The notes: generated by a model from the sequence alone, not told the origin. Counted from the stretch's first letter, positions 7,792 to 17,692 are shown. The stretch is 64,000 nt of DNA from DAISJI01 sp964559835 (GCA_964559835.1 CAZLJE010000024.1:23651-87650); one strand, 5' to 3'. Program-made: numbers and translations.

Positions 7792-8238
7792 ATGCCAGTC
7801 CATGATAAAGCGCCCGATTTCAATTTGCTCGACCAGGATGGAAAAGAGCGGTCTCTCAAGGATTTCGCCGGGAAAACGCTCGTCCTGTACTTCTTCCCAA
7901 AGGCCAATACACCTGGTTGAAACATCGAGGCGTCCGAGTTTCGCGACGCACACAAGAAATTCGAGAAGAGCGGGGCGACAGTGGTGGGCGTGTCGCCGGA
8001 TAAGCCGACCGCGTTGAAAAAATTCCAGGAGCAGTTCGAACTGCCGTTCACGTTCCTGTCCGATCCGGAGAAGAAGCTGGCCGCGGCACTCGGGGTCGTC
8101 AAAGAAAAGAACATGTACGGAAAAAAGGTCATGGGAATCGAGCGCAGCACGTTCGTTATTAAGAACGGAAAGATCGAGCAGGAGTTTCGCGGCGTCAAGG
8201 CCGAAGGGCACGCGAATGAGGTCCTGGGCGCGCTGTAA
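7792..8238 (+). CDS. bcp: peroxiredoxin (Bcp/PrxQ type) with in-frame TGA at the peroxidatic Cys position
   Basis: The reading frame encodes a 148-residue AhpC/TSA-fold peroxiredoxin: APDFNLLDQDG, a thioredoxin-like core, then FFPKANTPG-[TGA]-NIEASEFRD. The TGA at 7918-7920 falls exactly where PrxQ proteins have the peroxidatic Cys (TPGC). The frame continues unbroken to a normal C terminus (GVSPDKP, FLSDPEKK, KGK-type end). The resolving-Cys position five residues on is Ser, so this would be a 1-Cys enzyme. A SECIS-like hairpin lies at 7930-7949, so selenocysteine insertion is the leading reading. A nonsense mutation or sequencing error (TGC to TGA) is the alternative. GGAG nine bases before ATG 7792 is the likely ribosome binding site, and a TATAAT lies at 7764-7769. 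The predicted role is reduction of peroxides with thioredoxin or another thiol. Confidence 0.75.
7930..7949 (+). promoter_or_regulatory. candidate bacterial SECIS hairpin
   Basis: GCGTC-CG pairs with CG-(bulged C)-GACGC around a 5-base loop AGTTT (7937-7941). The loop starts 17 bases after the TGA (16 intervening bases) and has G in its first two positions. Both features fit the general rules for bacterial SECIS elements, which sit in the coding region just after UGA. Caution: this region also encodes the conserved ASEFRDA segment, so some pairing could be coincidental. Confidence 0.5.
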
Positions 8239-8239
8239 T

Positions 8240-8272
8240 AGGGCGTAGGGCTCAGGGCGTAGGGCCTAGCGC
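8240..8272. repeat. heptamer array AGGGCGT/AGGGCTC
   Basis: Four units in exact 7-base register (agggcgt agggctc agggcgt agggcct) begin 2 bases after the peroxiredoxin stop codon. The same word family forms the hairpin at 14686-14765. Only one arm is present here. Confidence 0.8.
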
Positions 8273-8289
8273 TTTAGGATATTCACGTT

Positions 8290-9000
8290 GTGATCACGAA
8301 TTCCCTGATGGCCAGAACCCAACGCCCCATTACTGTTCAGTCAGAGAGCCCGCGCGATGCGGGACAGCGTGTTGCCAAGCTGCCTCCGCTTGCGCGCGAG
8401 TTCTATAAGCGCAACGCGCGGAAAGTAGCGAAAGACCTGCTCGGGAAGGTGCTGGTCCGACGCGAGCGCGGGCTGACGCTGGCCGGACGGATCGTCGAAG
8501 CCGAAGCGTACATGGGCGAGCAGGATCCGGCGGCACATGCGGCGGCAGGACGCACGCCGCGCAACGAAGTCCTCTTCGGGCCGCCCGGCCACGCCTACGT
8601 TTATTTCATCTACGGAAATCACTACTGCCTGAACTTCTCGTGCGAGCCTGAGGGCAAGGCGGGATGCGTGCTGATCCGCGCGCTGGAACCGATCGCCGGA
8701 GTAGAGCATATGGTCCGGCTGCGCGGGCTGAAGTTCGATGAGGCTCCCACGAAAGCGAGCGATCTGCGCCTGCTGACGAGCGGCCCGGGGCGTCTGTGCC
8801 AGGCCATGGCGATCACGCGCGCTGGCGAGAACGGGAAGGACGTCTGCGTGGGCGGCGACATGGTAGTTGTCGACGACGGATTTCATGCGAAGCGGATTGT
8901 CAGCACAACGCGCATCGGGGTCACAAAGGCGGCGGAGGAGAGACTCCGGTTTGTCATAGCCGGCAATCCGTTCGTCTCCGGCAAGCGCGTCATTCCCTGA
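8290..9000 (+). CDS. mpg: DNA-3-methyladenine glycosylase (AAG/MPG family)
   Basis: A 236-residue monofunctional alkyl-purine DNA glycosylase. It shows family hallmarks: ARKVAKDLLGKVLVRR, the catalytic Glu region RIVEAEAYMGEQDPA(A/S)HA, the HAYVYFIYGNHYCLN segment, and LIRALEPI. It excises alkylated purines in base excision repair. GTG 8290, preceded by AGGA, is used as the start; ATG 8308 would shorten it by six residues. The gene stands alone, followed by an 88-base gap. Confidence 0.9.
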   Translation: MITNSLMARTQRPITVQSESPRDAGQRVAKLPPLAREFYKRNARKVAKDLLGKVLVRRERGLTLAGRIVEAEAYMGEQDPAAHAAAGRTPRNEVLFGPPGHAYVYFIYGNHYCLNFSCEPEGKAGCVLIRALEPIAGVEHMVRLRGLKFDEAPTKASDLRLLTSGPGRLCQAMAITRAGENGKDVCVGGDMVVVDDGFHAKRIVSTTRIGVTKAAEERLRFVIAGNPFVSGKRVIP

Positions 9001-9088
9001 ACGGGACACGTTCAAAAGTCGGATTTGTTCCAAGACGTTCCTGGCGATTGGCCGTCGTGCTCGCGGCGAACCGGGATACGCTTCACGC

Positions 9089-9535
9089 ATGAAGCGCAGA
9101 TTAGGCGAGATATTGCTGGGCCGGCAGCAGATCGATGCGGCCGCACTGGAGAGGGGGATCCAGGAGCAATCGGGTAAGGCGAGCCGGCTGGGCGAGATCC
9201 TTCTGGAACGGCGACTGGTCGACAAGGAGGCTCTGGTCGCTGCGCTGGTGGAGATCATGCGGGTGCCGTACCTGGACGTGACTGCCATTACACCCGACCC
9301 GAAGGCGCTCTCGCGGCTGACACGCGAGGAGGTTTTGCAATACTGGGCGGTGCCGGTGGTATTTGAGCGCAATGCACTCGTCGTAGTGATGGCTGAACCG
9401 CAAGACCCGCATGCCGTGAACACGCTGCAATTCCTGTGCGGGCAGCGGATCTCGCCGCGCTTGGGTTTCCGCCAGGAGGTCTTTTCCGCGATGGAAGAGA
9501 ACTATCCGCGGATGGCGGTGTTGCGGGCAGGGTAA
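9089..9535 (+). CDS. stand-alone MshEN (GspE/PilB N-terminal) domain protein
   Basis: A 148-residue protein made of the N-terminal domain of type II secretion/type IV pilus ATPases without the ATPase. Two tandem ~24-residue motifs are visible: RLGEILLGRQQIDAAAL (from residue ~4) and RLGEILLERRLVDKEAL (from residue ~33). A GspE-type subdomain follows (PYLDVTAI, LSRLTREEVLQYWAVPV, MAEPQDP). Such motif pairs are the c-di-GMP-binding signature of MshEN domains. It may be a free c-di-GMP receptor or an adaptor for a pilus/secretion ATPase encoded elsewhere. The PilZ gene starts 15 bases downstream, so the two are probably co-transcribed. Confidence 0.8.
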   Translation: MKRRLGEILLGRQQIDAAALERGIQEQSGKASRLGEILLERRLVDKEALVAALVEIMRVPYLDVTAITPDPKALSRLTREEVLQYWAVPVVFERNALVVVMAEPQDPHAVNTLQFLCGQRISPRLGFRQEVFSAMEENYPRMAVLRAG

Positions 9536-9550
9536 GGAGGCGGAACGACG

Positions 9551-9856
9551 ATGGAATCACATCGCACCGGCTTGTCGGATGTGCAAGTCATGTACGAGGG
9601 CTGCGATCGCCATATCGAGGTGAGTTCGCCCGACGTCAGTGCACGCGGGATGTTCATACGGACGCCGCAGGTGTTCCCGATCGGAGCCTCGATCAGCGTG
9701 CGATTACGCCTGCGACATTCCGGGCGGGTGGTCCACCTACGCGGCGAGGTGCGCTACTGCCTGGAGGGACTGGGAATTGTGGTGGAATTCAAAGAGCTGT
9801 CGAGCGAAGCGCGCACCGAGATCGAGGCGGCGTGCCAGCAGGAGGCGGACTGGTGA
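9551..9856 (+). CDS. PilZ domain protein
   Basis: A 101-residue single PilZ domain. It contains the DxSxxG element in PDVSARGMFI (residues ~27-36) and beta-barrel strands ISVRLRLRH, VHLRGEVRYC and GLGIVVEF. The usual N-terminal RxxxR c-di-GMP motif is not visible, so binding may be lost or moved to a partner, perhaps the MshEN protein upstream. It has a strong ribosome binding site (AAGGAGG, 9 bases before ATG). The stop codon directly abuts the convergent NtrC-type gene. Confidence 0.8.
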   Translation: MESHRTGLSDVQVMYEGCDRHIEVSSPDVSARGMFIRTPQVFPIGASISVRLRLRHSGRVVHLRGEVRYCLEGLGIVVEFKELSSEARTEIEAACQQEADW

Positions 9857-11305
<1,449 letters not shown>

Positions 11306-11378
11306 CGGAGAAAGCGTAGCCCGTCAATGGCACAGCGGGCTGTGATGAAGGTCACAGGACGGATGGTTGGGAGTCCGC

Positions 11379-12872
11379 CTACGCGACAAGCAGGCAGCAC
11401 TCGGCAATGCGGACCAGGGCGCGCTCCAGTTCCTCCGGAATGACGGGCTGGCCGAACTGCTGGCTCAAGTCGGCGACGAGCTGCTGGCGATCGCGGGTGC
11501 CATCCAGCAGCAGCAGGAGCGCCATCATTTTTTCGTTCATCGCGACAGCGGAAAGATTCAGCGACGGAACGGCGTTGACCAGCTCGGGCCAGAGCCGCGC
11601 CACGAGACTGGCGACGGGGCGCTCGGAAGCCTGCGGGCACAGCGTGGGCAGGAAGTAGTGGAAATTCACCAGGCCGGAGGCGTAGCAACGGAAGATGGCG
11701 CTCGCGAACTTGGCTTCCGTGTCGGTCTCGGTCCCGCCCCCCACGCGGCGGTAGACCTCGTCCTTAAGATCGTCGTAGTTGACGCTGCGCGGCCAGACTT
11801 CGCCCAGCACGCAGAAGAGCGCCTTCGGAATGGCTTCGGCACAGGAAACCCGGCTGCCGAATGGAGTGTAGAACTCGACCTCGCGATTATCGTGGAGGTC
11901 TTCGACCGGCACCGCGGGGCGAGTAGGGCCGCAAATAATCAGGCGGCGGAGGCGCTCGGGAGACGGCTGAAATCGGAGATCGTGGCCGGCGCGACAGAGG
12001 ATCGTCTGGCGAAAGAGGCGGCAGCGAACGAAATCCATGTACTGCTCGCGCTCGAGGCGGTCGGTCATCTGTTCCAACTGGCGGGTGGCCGATTCCGGAA
12101 GCGCGGCCGGCATGAGCAACTTGTAGTCGGCTTCAGCGACGAACTGCAGCCCGTGCCGCGCAGCTCCTTCCATGAAATCGAGGAAGTAGATGGGCTCGCT
12201 ATTGTCGGCGAGCAGGTCGTGATAGAAGAAGCCGTCGGAACCGGCGTTGATCTTGATCTCGTTGGCGAGCACGGTGGCTTCGACGCTGTTCTCGGGGAGT
12301 GACTCGAGGACGGAAATGAGCACGGCGCGCGCTTCGCGAATGCGCTCGGCTGGATCCGCGATGGAGCGGATGCGGAAGCGGGTGATGTCGCGTGGATAGC
12401 GCCGGAAATAGCCGCCGGGAAGCGCGTTGTAGCTGATGTAGGCGAGACCATTGGGCGCGAGATGGCGGGAGCAGATCTCGAGAATCCTGTCGCGCACGGC
12501 GGGCGGCACCCAGGAGTACAGGCCGTGCGCGACGATGTAGTCGTACTGCCCGCGGCCGGCGGAAAAATCGGCCAGATCCTCGGCGCGAAACTCTATGTTG
12601 GTGATCCCGATCTGCGCCGCGAACTCTCGCGCACGGTCGATGGCCGACACGGTAATGTCTACGCCTTCAAAACGACTGTTGGGCAGCGAATAGGCGAGCG
12701 TGCTGACGTTCGCGCCCTCTCCGCAACCGAGCTCCAGAACCCGGCAATGGTCGATGGGCGCGGGATCGAAGCCGAACAGGACCGACAACGTCGCCATCCG
12801 GTCGGGGGAAGCCTGTGGATAGAACTTCCCCGCGTAGCGGATCTGGTCGTATGCGGTCGCTGCGCTCGTCAT
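11379..12872 (-). CDS. SAM methyltransferase with methyltransferase-regulatory domain
   Basis: A 497-residue protein. The N-terminal class I Rossmann methyltransferase (residues ~40-170) has motif I VLELGCGEGANV and motif II-like FEGVDI. A long helical C-terminal part follows, of the kind found in methyltransferases with the regulatory (MRD/PF10119-type) and PKMT-like domains. VAHGLYSWVPPAVRDRIL, after motif IV, is typical of this family. Substrate unknown; family members often sit near surface or polysaccharide genes. It is the last gene of a compact coaD-aminotransferase-methyltransferase run, 10 bases after the aminotransferase. Confidence 0.8.
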   Translation of the reverse strand: MTSAATAYDQIRYAGKFYPQASPDRMATLSVLFGFDPAPIDHCRVLELGCGEGANVSTLAYSLPNSRFEGVDITVSAIDRAREFAAQIGITNIEFRAEDLADFSAGRGQYDYIVAHGLYSWVPPAVRDRILEICSRHLAPNGLAYISYNALPGGYFRRYPRDITRFRIRSIADPAERIREARAVLISVLESLPENSVEATVLANEIKINAGSDGFFYHDLLADNSEPIYFLDFMEGAARHGLQFVAEADYKLLMPAALPESATRQLEQMTDRLEREQYMDFVRCRLFRQTILCRAGHDLRFQPSPERLRRLIICGPTRPAVPVEDLHDNREVEFYTPFGSRVSCAEAIPKALFCVLGEVWPRSVNYDDLKDEVYRRVGGGTETDTEAKFASAIFRCYASGLVNFHYFLPTLCPQASERPVASLVARLWPELVNAVPSLNLSAVAMNEKMMALLLLLDGTRDRQQLVADLSQQFGQPVIPEELERALVRIAECCLLVA

Positions 12873-12882
12873 GGGCCTCGGA

Positions 12883-14079
12883 TTATAAAGCCGCGAAGAA
12901 TTTCGTCATGCGTTCCAGGCCTCGATCGATCTCTTCCGGCTTGGTCGGATAAGACAGGCGGATGTGCTCCGCGGTGCCAAAGGCTTCGCCGGGAACTGTG
13001 ACGACCCCGGCTTCGCGGAGAAGTTTTCCGGCGACATCGCTGGCCGAGCTGATTTCCTTCTTCCCGATAAATGCCCCAACGTTCGGATAGGCGTAGAACG
13101 CGCCTTGCGGCATATTGCAGCGGATCCCGGGAATGCTGCGCAGCCCTCCTACCATGCGGTCGCGCAGGCGGATGTACTCCTCGCGCATGGAGGTGAGGCA
13201 TTCCTGCGGTCCAGTGAGAGCGGCGATGGCGGCCTTCTGCACGATCGAGGTCGGATTCGACGTGGACTGGCTCTGCAGTTTCGCGATCGCCGACGAGACC
13301 GCCGCAGGCGCCAACGCGTAGCCCAGCCGCCATCCGGTCATGGCATAGGTCTTGGAGAGCGAACCGATGATGATGAGGTGGTCTTTGGCGTCGGTGATGG
13401 ATCCGCCTGAGAAGCGACGGCCACTATAGTCGAGGTAGACGTAGCACTCGTCGCAGATGACCCAGATGCCGCGCTTTGCGGCCATGCGCACGATGGCGGT
13501 GAAAACTTCAGGGTCGATGACGGCGCCCGAGGGATTCGTCGGAGAATTGAGGATGATGGCGCGCGTGTTCGAAGTGATGGCGCGCTCGACCATGTCATAC
13601 GAGAGCGCAAAGCCATTGTTCTCGTCGGTCGGAACGAAGACGCTCTTGCCGCCCGCGTAGCCGACGATGTCCTTGAACGAGACCCAGGCGGGAGTCGGGA
13701 TGATGACCTCGTCGCCGTGCTCGACCAGGACTTGGATGGCGTTGAAGAGCGCCTGCTTGCCGCCCGTGGCAGCCCCGACCTCCTCGCGCTTGTAGGCGGA
13801 ACCGAAATCCGCGGCGTGGCGCTTCACGATGGCGTCACGCAATTCGATGGTCCCTGCAACGGGCGTGTACCGGGTGAAATCCGCCTGGATAGCGGCGATG
13901 GCGGCGTCCTTGATGTGCTGCGGCGTGTGGAAGTGCGGTTCGCCCGCGCCGAAATCGACGAGATCGGCGCCCTCTTTGCGCATGCGGTCGGCTTCGTTGG
14001 CGACGGCCAGCGTGGCGGAGACTTCGATACGGTTGATGCGTTCGGTGAGTGCGGTCTTCAACTGCGTTCCTGCGGACAT
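12883..14079 (-). CDS. PLP-dependent class I aminotransferase (aspartate aminotransferase type)
   Basis: 398 residues, fold type I. The PLP-lysine motif is SLSKTYAMTGWRLGY (Lys near 240). NSPTNPSGAV and CDECYVYLDY bind the cofactor ring, and the Arg near the end of IRLSYPTKPEEIDRGLERM contacts the substrate carboxylate. TGGKQALFNAI is the phosphate-binding loop. The best match is the I-gamma aspartate/prephenate aminotransferase group. The ATG at 14079 lies 3 bases after the coaD stop, so they are an operon. Confidence 0.9.
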   Translation of the reverse strand: MSAGTQLKTALTERINRIEVSATLAVANEADRMRKEGADLVDFGAGEPHFHTPQHIKDAAIAAIQADFTRYTPVAGTIELRDAIVKRHAADFGSAYKREEVGAATGGKQALFNAIQVLVEHGDEVIIPTPAWVSFKDIVGYAGGKSVFVPTDENNGFALSYDMVERAITSNTRAIILNSPTNPSGAVIDPEVFTAIVRMAAKRGIWVICDECYVYLDYSGRRFSGGSITDAKDHLIIIGSLSKTYAMTGWRLGYALAPAAVSSAIAKLQSQSTSNPTSIVQKAAIAALTGPQECLTSMREEYIRLRDRMVGGLRSIPGIRCNMPQGAFYAYPNVGAFIGKKEISSASDVAGKLLREAGVVTVPGEAFGTAEHIRLSYPTKPEEIDRGLERMTKFFAAL

Positions 14080-14082
14080 GGA

Positions 14083-14613
14083 TCAGGCCCTCTTTGCTTT
14101 CGCGCTGCGGTTCTTCGGCGGGCGCGGGTTATGAAATTTGGCGTGCAGGCGTTCCTCGACCAGGTCCGGGATCAATCCGTGGACGGAGCCACCGAGTTGC
14201 ACGATCTGCTTGACGAGCCGGGAACTGACATAAGAATACGTCTCGGCGGGCATCATGAAAACCGTCTCGAGCCCGGGATTCAGCTTGCGGTTCATAAGCG
14301 CCATCTGGAGTTCGTACTCGTAGTCGCTGATGGCCCGGATACCGCGCAGCAGGGCCCTGGCGCCGACGCGCGCCGCAAAATCCACGAGCAGACCATCGAA
14401 GGTGTCGATGCGGACGTTGTCGAACGGTCGCGTCAGCGCCTGGAGCATTTCCTGGCGTTCAGCGAGGGAGAACAGGGCGGTGTCCTTGTCCGGATTTTTG
14501 AGGATGCCGACGATGAGCGTGTCGAATATCGCGCTGCCACGTTGAATCAAGTCGAGGTGCCCGTTCGTGGGCGGATCGAACGTGCCGGGATAGATGGCGA
14601 TGACGCTCTTCAA
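14083..14613 (-). CDS. coaD: phosphopantetheine adenylyltransferase
   Basis: A 176-residue nucleotidyltransferase: YPGTFDPPTNGHLDLI (T/HxGH-type ATP-binding motif), the LLRGIRAISDYEYELQMALMN substrate loop, and ETVFMMPAETYSYVSSRLVKQI (ISSxxVR-type motif). It makes dephospho-CoA from 4'-phosphopantetheine and ATP, the penultimate step of CoA synthesis. It has a slightly long, basic C terminus (PPKNRSAKAKRA). First gene of a run continuing into the aminotransferase. Confidence 0.95.
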   Translation of the reverse strand: MKSVIAIYPGTFDPPTNGHLDLIQRGSAIFDTLIVGILKNPDKDTALFSLAERQEMLQALTRPFDNVRIDTFDGLLVDFAARVGARALLRGIRAISDYEYELQMALMNRKLNPGLETVFMMPAETYSYVSSRLVKQIVQLGGSVHGLIPDLVEERLHAKFHNPRPPKNRSAKAKRA

Positions 14614-14685
14614 ATGGCCTCGGCGTGCGGCTGGTGTGAAGCAAAATCATATGCCTACGCACAGGCAGGAGCAACGATTAACAGC

Positions 14686-14765
14686 GGGCATAGGGCTCAG
14701 GGCATAGAGCGTAGGCAAGAACGTCTGCTAAACAGTCGTACGCCCTATGCCCTATGCTCTGCGCC
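14686..14765. repeat. palindromic heptamer arrays GGGCATA / TATGCCC
   Basis: The left arm (14686-14715) is gggcata gggctca gggcata gagcgta gg. The right arm (14739-14765) is tacgccc tatgccc tatgctc tgcgcc. They can pair around a 23-base loop. The right arm ends 5 bases before the stop codon of the next minus-strand methyltransferase gene. It may terminate or insulate between the genes. Confidence 0.85.
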
Positions 14766-14769
14766 TTGG

Positions 14770-15858
14770 TTACGGTTTCGCCTCGTACACGCGGTTGAAC
14801 GGGTTTTCGGCAGCGCGGCGGAAGGTGCGGAAACCGCCGCTGGTCACGATTTCGCGCAAGCGGGCTTCGGGCGCCTGCGCGCCGAGCGCCGTCCCTACTT
14901 CCTGCGCTCTGGAAGCAGGCGTGCAGATCATCGTCGATGCCGCGTAGAAAACCCGGCCGACCGGGTTCAGGTTCTCCGCCAGCGATTCGTTCGCATACGG
15001 CTCGACGATCAACACGGTGCCGTCGTCTTCCAGCGTCTCGCGCACATGTTTGACCGCGCCAGCCGGATCGCCCATGTCGTGCAGGCAATCGAAGAAGCAG
15101 ACGAGATCGTAACGGCGGTCTTCGAAATCCTTTGCCGTCGCGACTTCAAATTTGGCGCGATGCTGGACACCTGCCGCTTCGGCGCGCTGGCGGGCTTTTT
15201 CGATAGAGGCCTGGTGGTAATCGAAGCCGTAGAACGAGGAGTTCGGAAACTCTTTCGCCATGAGGATCGTCGACGCGCCGTGCCCGCAGCCGACATCGGC
15301 AACCGAAGCGCCATCTTTGAGTTTCTGTTCGACGCCTTCAAGCGCCGGGATCCAGATGTTGATCAGGTTGTGGAGATAAGTCGGGCGGAAGAACTTCTCG
15401 ACGCCGTCGAAGAGCGAGCTGTGGTGTTCGTGCCAACCGACGCCGTCGCCGGAACGAAAGGCTTCGCTGATTTTGTGCTCGTCGCGGAAGAGCGAGCCCA
15501 GCATGTGAAACGCGCCGGGGATGTAGGCCGGCCCCTCTTCATTGGCGAGCAGGAGCGCGTGCTCTGCCGGGAAAAAGAAGCGCTCGGTATTGGCGTCGTA
15601 TTCCACATAGCCGTTTGCGGCTTGCGCCGACAGCCATTCGCGCACGTAGCGCTCGGATGTGCTGGTGCGTTCCGCGAGTTCGGCGGCCGTAACGGGGCCG
15701 GCATTCGCGAGAGCCTTGTAGAGACCAAGCTTCTCGCCAACCAGAGTGAGCGCGGCGCACATGCTTGCGCCGAGATCGTTGACGAATTGGAAAAGGAATT
15801 TCTCGACCTTCTTGGGGTCGAGCGCAGGAGTCGGTTCTTGCTTCGGCTGAGTCGCCAT
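14770..15858 (-). CDS. SAM-dependent methyltransferase with winged-helix N domain
   Basis: A 362-residue two-domain methyltransferase. The N-terminal ~110 residues form a winged-helix dimerisation domain (LGLYKALANAGPVTAAELAERTSTSERYVREWL), as in O-methyltransferase/rRNA-like families. The C-terminal Rossmann domain has SVADVGCGHGASTILMA (motif I, ~175), FYGFDYH (motif II), and VCFFDCLHDMGDPAGA (motif IV). It resembles the small-molecule methyltransferases often annotated as class I SAM enzymes. Substrate unknown. Confidence 0.85.
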   Translation of the reverse strand: MATQPKQEPTPALDPKKVEKFLFQFVNDLGASMCAALTLVGEKLGLYKALANAGPVTAAELAERTSTSERYVREWLSAQAANGYVEYDANTERFFFPAEHALLLANEEGPAYIPGAFHMLGSLFRDEHKISEAFRSGDGVGWHEHHSSLFDGVEKFFRPTYLHNLINIWIPALEGVEQKLKDGASVADVGCGHGASTILMAKEFPNSSFYGFDYHQASIEKARQRAEAAGVQHRAKFEVATAKDFEDRRYDLVCFFDCLHDMGDPAGAVKHVRETLEDDGTVLIVEPYANESLAENLNPVGRVFYAASTMICTPASRAQEVGTALGAQAPEARLREIVTSGGFRTFRRAAENPFNRVYEAKP

Positions 15859-15985
15859 TGGTCCTCCAAACAGGTGAGCTGGGAATGAGGACGGATTACA
15901 GGTCTGCCGGACGAGGCATACCCCACACGGGTGGAATTCTACCCCAAACCAGGGATGGTCATCTGACTAGCTACGCAAAGGGAGA

Positions 15986-16007
15986 GGGCGCGGACCGCTC
16001 CGCGCCC
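15986..16007 (-). terminator. hairpin downstream of recA
   Basis: GGGCGCGGA-CCGC-TCCGCGCCC is a perfect 9-bp stem with a 4-base loop, 22 bases past the recA stop. On the minus strand it is followed by TCTCCCTTT, a weak T-run. It is likely an intrinsic or assisted terminator. Confidence 0.6.
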
Positions 16008-16028
16008 ATTTCTGTGGCAACAGAAAAT

Positions 16029-17129
16029 CTACTTCCGAGGTGCGTTCATCGCCCGTGCGGCGGCGACGACCGGCGGCACGTGTGCGCCCTGTCCATTCGA
16101 CGGGGCAGCCGCGGCTTCGGTCTTCGCTTCCGCCGCGACACCGATGCCGAGCGTCTTGCGGACCTCCGCCTCGATCCTGGCGGCGATGTCCTTGTTGTCC
16201 TTGAGGAACTGTTTGGCGTTCTCGCGGCCCTGTCCGATGCGCTCGGTCTTGTAGCTGAACCAGGCGCCGGACTTCTCGACGATGTTGTTGTTCACGGCCA
16301 GGTCGAGCATGTCGCCTTCGCGCGAGATGCCCTCGCCGTACATGATGTCGAACTCGGATTCGCGGAAGGGTGCGGCCACCTTGTTCTTCACGACCTTAAC
16401 CTTGGTGCGCGACCCGACGACGAGGTCGCCATCCTTGATGGCGGCGATGCGGCGGATGTCGATCCGGACCGAGGAGTAAAACTTCAGGGCGCGGCCGCCG
16501 GTCGTGGTCTCGGGATTGCCGAACATGACGCCGATCTTCTCGCGGATCTGGTTGATGAAGATCAGGCAGGTCCGCGACTTCGAGATGTGTCCGGTCAGTT
16601 TCCGCAGCGCCTGTGACATCAACCGCGCTTGCAGGCCCATGTGGCTGTCGCCCATCTCGCCGTCGAGTTCGGCCTTGGGGACCAGCGCTGCCACGGAGTC
16701 CACCACCAGCACATCGATGGCGCCGGAACGGACGAGGGCCTCCGCGATCTCGAGCGCCTGTTCGCCATAGTCCGGCTGCGAGACGAGCAGGTTGTCGACA
16801 TCCACGCCCAGCTTCTTGGCATAAGCAGGATCGAGCGCGTGTTCCGCGTCGACGAATGCTGCCATGCCCCCGTTCTTCTGCGCCTCGGCGATGACTTGCA
16901 GCGCGATGGTGGTCTTGCCGGAAGATTCCGGGCCGAAAATCTCGACCACGCGTCCGCGCGGAAAGCCGCCCACGCCGAGCGCAGCGTCGAAGGAAATCGC
17001 TCCGGTGGAGATCACGGAAATGGGAACAATAGCTTCCTTGTTCCCAAGGCGCATGATGGAGCCTTTGCCGAACTGCTTTTCGATTTGCGATAACGCCAGA
17101 TCGATTGCGCGTGACTTCTCGTCAGCCAT
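16029..17129 (-). CDS. recA: recombinase RecA
   Basis: A 366-residue RecA. Walker A is GPESSGKT (66-73), with the catalytic Glu in FVDAEHALDP and Walker B LLVVDSVAALVP. The L2 loop region MFGNPETTTGG and the C-terminal ARIEAEVRKTLG are present. It drives homologous recombination and co-protease activation of the SOS response. The Ala/Pro-rich C-terminal tail of ~40 residues is typical length variation. The 257-base upstream gap to the next gene has a TAAAAT (17224-17229, minus strand). I could not make out a LexA operator. Confidence 0.98.
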   Translation of the reverse strand: MADEKSRAIDLALSQIEKQFGKGSIMRLGNKEAIVPISVISTGAISFDAALGVGGFPRGRVVEIFGPESSGKTTIALQVIAEAQKNGGMAAFVDAEHALDPAYAKKLGVDVDNLLVSQPDYGEQALEIAEALVRSGAIDVLVVDSVAALVPKAELDGEMGDSHMGLQARLMSQALRKLTGHISKSRTCLIFINQIREKIGVMFGNPETTTGGRALKFYSSVRIDIRRIAAIKDGDLVVGSRTKVKVVKNKVAAPFRESEFDIMYGEGISREGDMLDLAVNNNIVEKSGAWFSYKTERIGQGRENAKQFLKDNKDIAARIEAEVRKTLGIGVAAEAKTEAAAAPSNGQGAHVPPVVAAARAMNAPRK

Positions 17130-17386
17130 TACCTGAGCTCCTTGCGGGAAGAAAGACTTGGCAGATTAACGCGGATGCCGGTGGAAAACGCACAAATCTG
17201 CTGGATTTCGCGTTGCTCTTCCCATTTTAGACCGAAGAGGAATTGTACATGGGAATTGGCTGAATGGCGAATAAAAAGCGAAGCCAGCGCCGCGGTACCT
17301 ATTTCATACCGTCTGCCTTGATTCTTTCATCGAACAGGGAAATGGTTGCTGAATCGGGACCGAAGTAGGATGATATACGCAAGCGT

Positions 17387-17692
17387 ATGGCGACAAATCC
17401 GAAAGTGCTAGATAAGCGGGCTGAAGCGGAGCCGTTCGCGGAATCGAAGCGGTTGGTGGAGCTCGCGCATGAGGAAAAGCGTGCGCTCTTGACAGTATCC
17501 CCCGCGGACAGGAAACGGCGGCAGCAGCACTTTGACGACCTCAAGAAACGCGCAGGGGAACAGTTCCAGAAGGAATTGATCGACATGATCGATGAAGCGG
17601 CGGAGCGCATGACCGCGGAACAGCGGGACGATGCCAGCCGAAAGACGCGCCAAATCGCGGCTAGAGTTCGCGCACGCTCCGAAAAACCGTAA
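17387..17692 (+). CDS. small charged helical protein, hypothetical
   Basis: A 101-residue, highly charged (Lys/Arg/Glu) and probably alpha-helical protein with no signal peptide or recognisable domain. Its coding potential looks better than the overlapping opposite-strand frame. The 3' end overlaps that of the convergent small gene by 32 bases. Function unknown. Confidence 0.5.
   Translation: MATNPKVLDKRAEAEPFAESKRLVELAHEEKRALLTVSPADRKRRQQHFDDLKKRAGEQFQKELIDMIDEAAERMTAEQRDDASRKTRQIAARVRARSEKP

Noticed and set aside
7921..7944. Alternative hairpin GAAAC/GTTTC directly at the TGA
   Set aside because: Loop would start only ~7 bases after the UGA, too close for a SECIS; the 7930-7949 fold fits better.
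6400..8211. Longer minus-strand start for the secreted Pro-rich protein
   Set aside because: The extension is antisense to the peroxiredoxin gene; ATG 7791 gives a proper signal peptide.
13717..15888. 723-codon plus-strand frame
   Set aside because: Runs antisense over an aminotransferase, coaD and a methyltransferase, all with clear motifs. Typical of GC-rich DNA.
17130..17386. LexA operator upstream of recA
   Set aside because: No clear inverted repeat of a known SOS box type could be seen.
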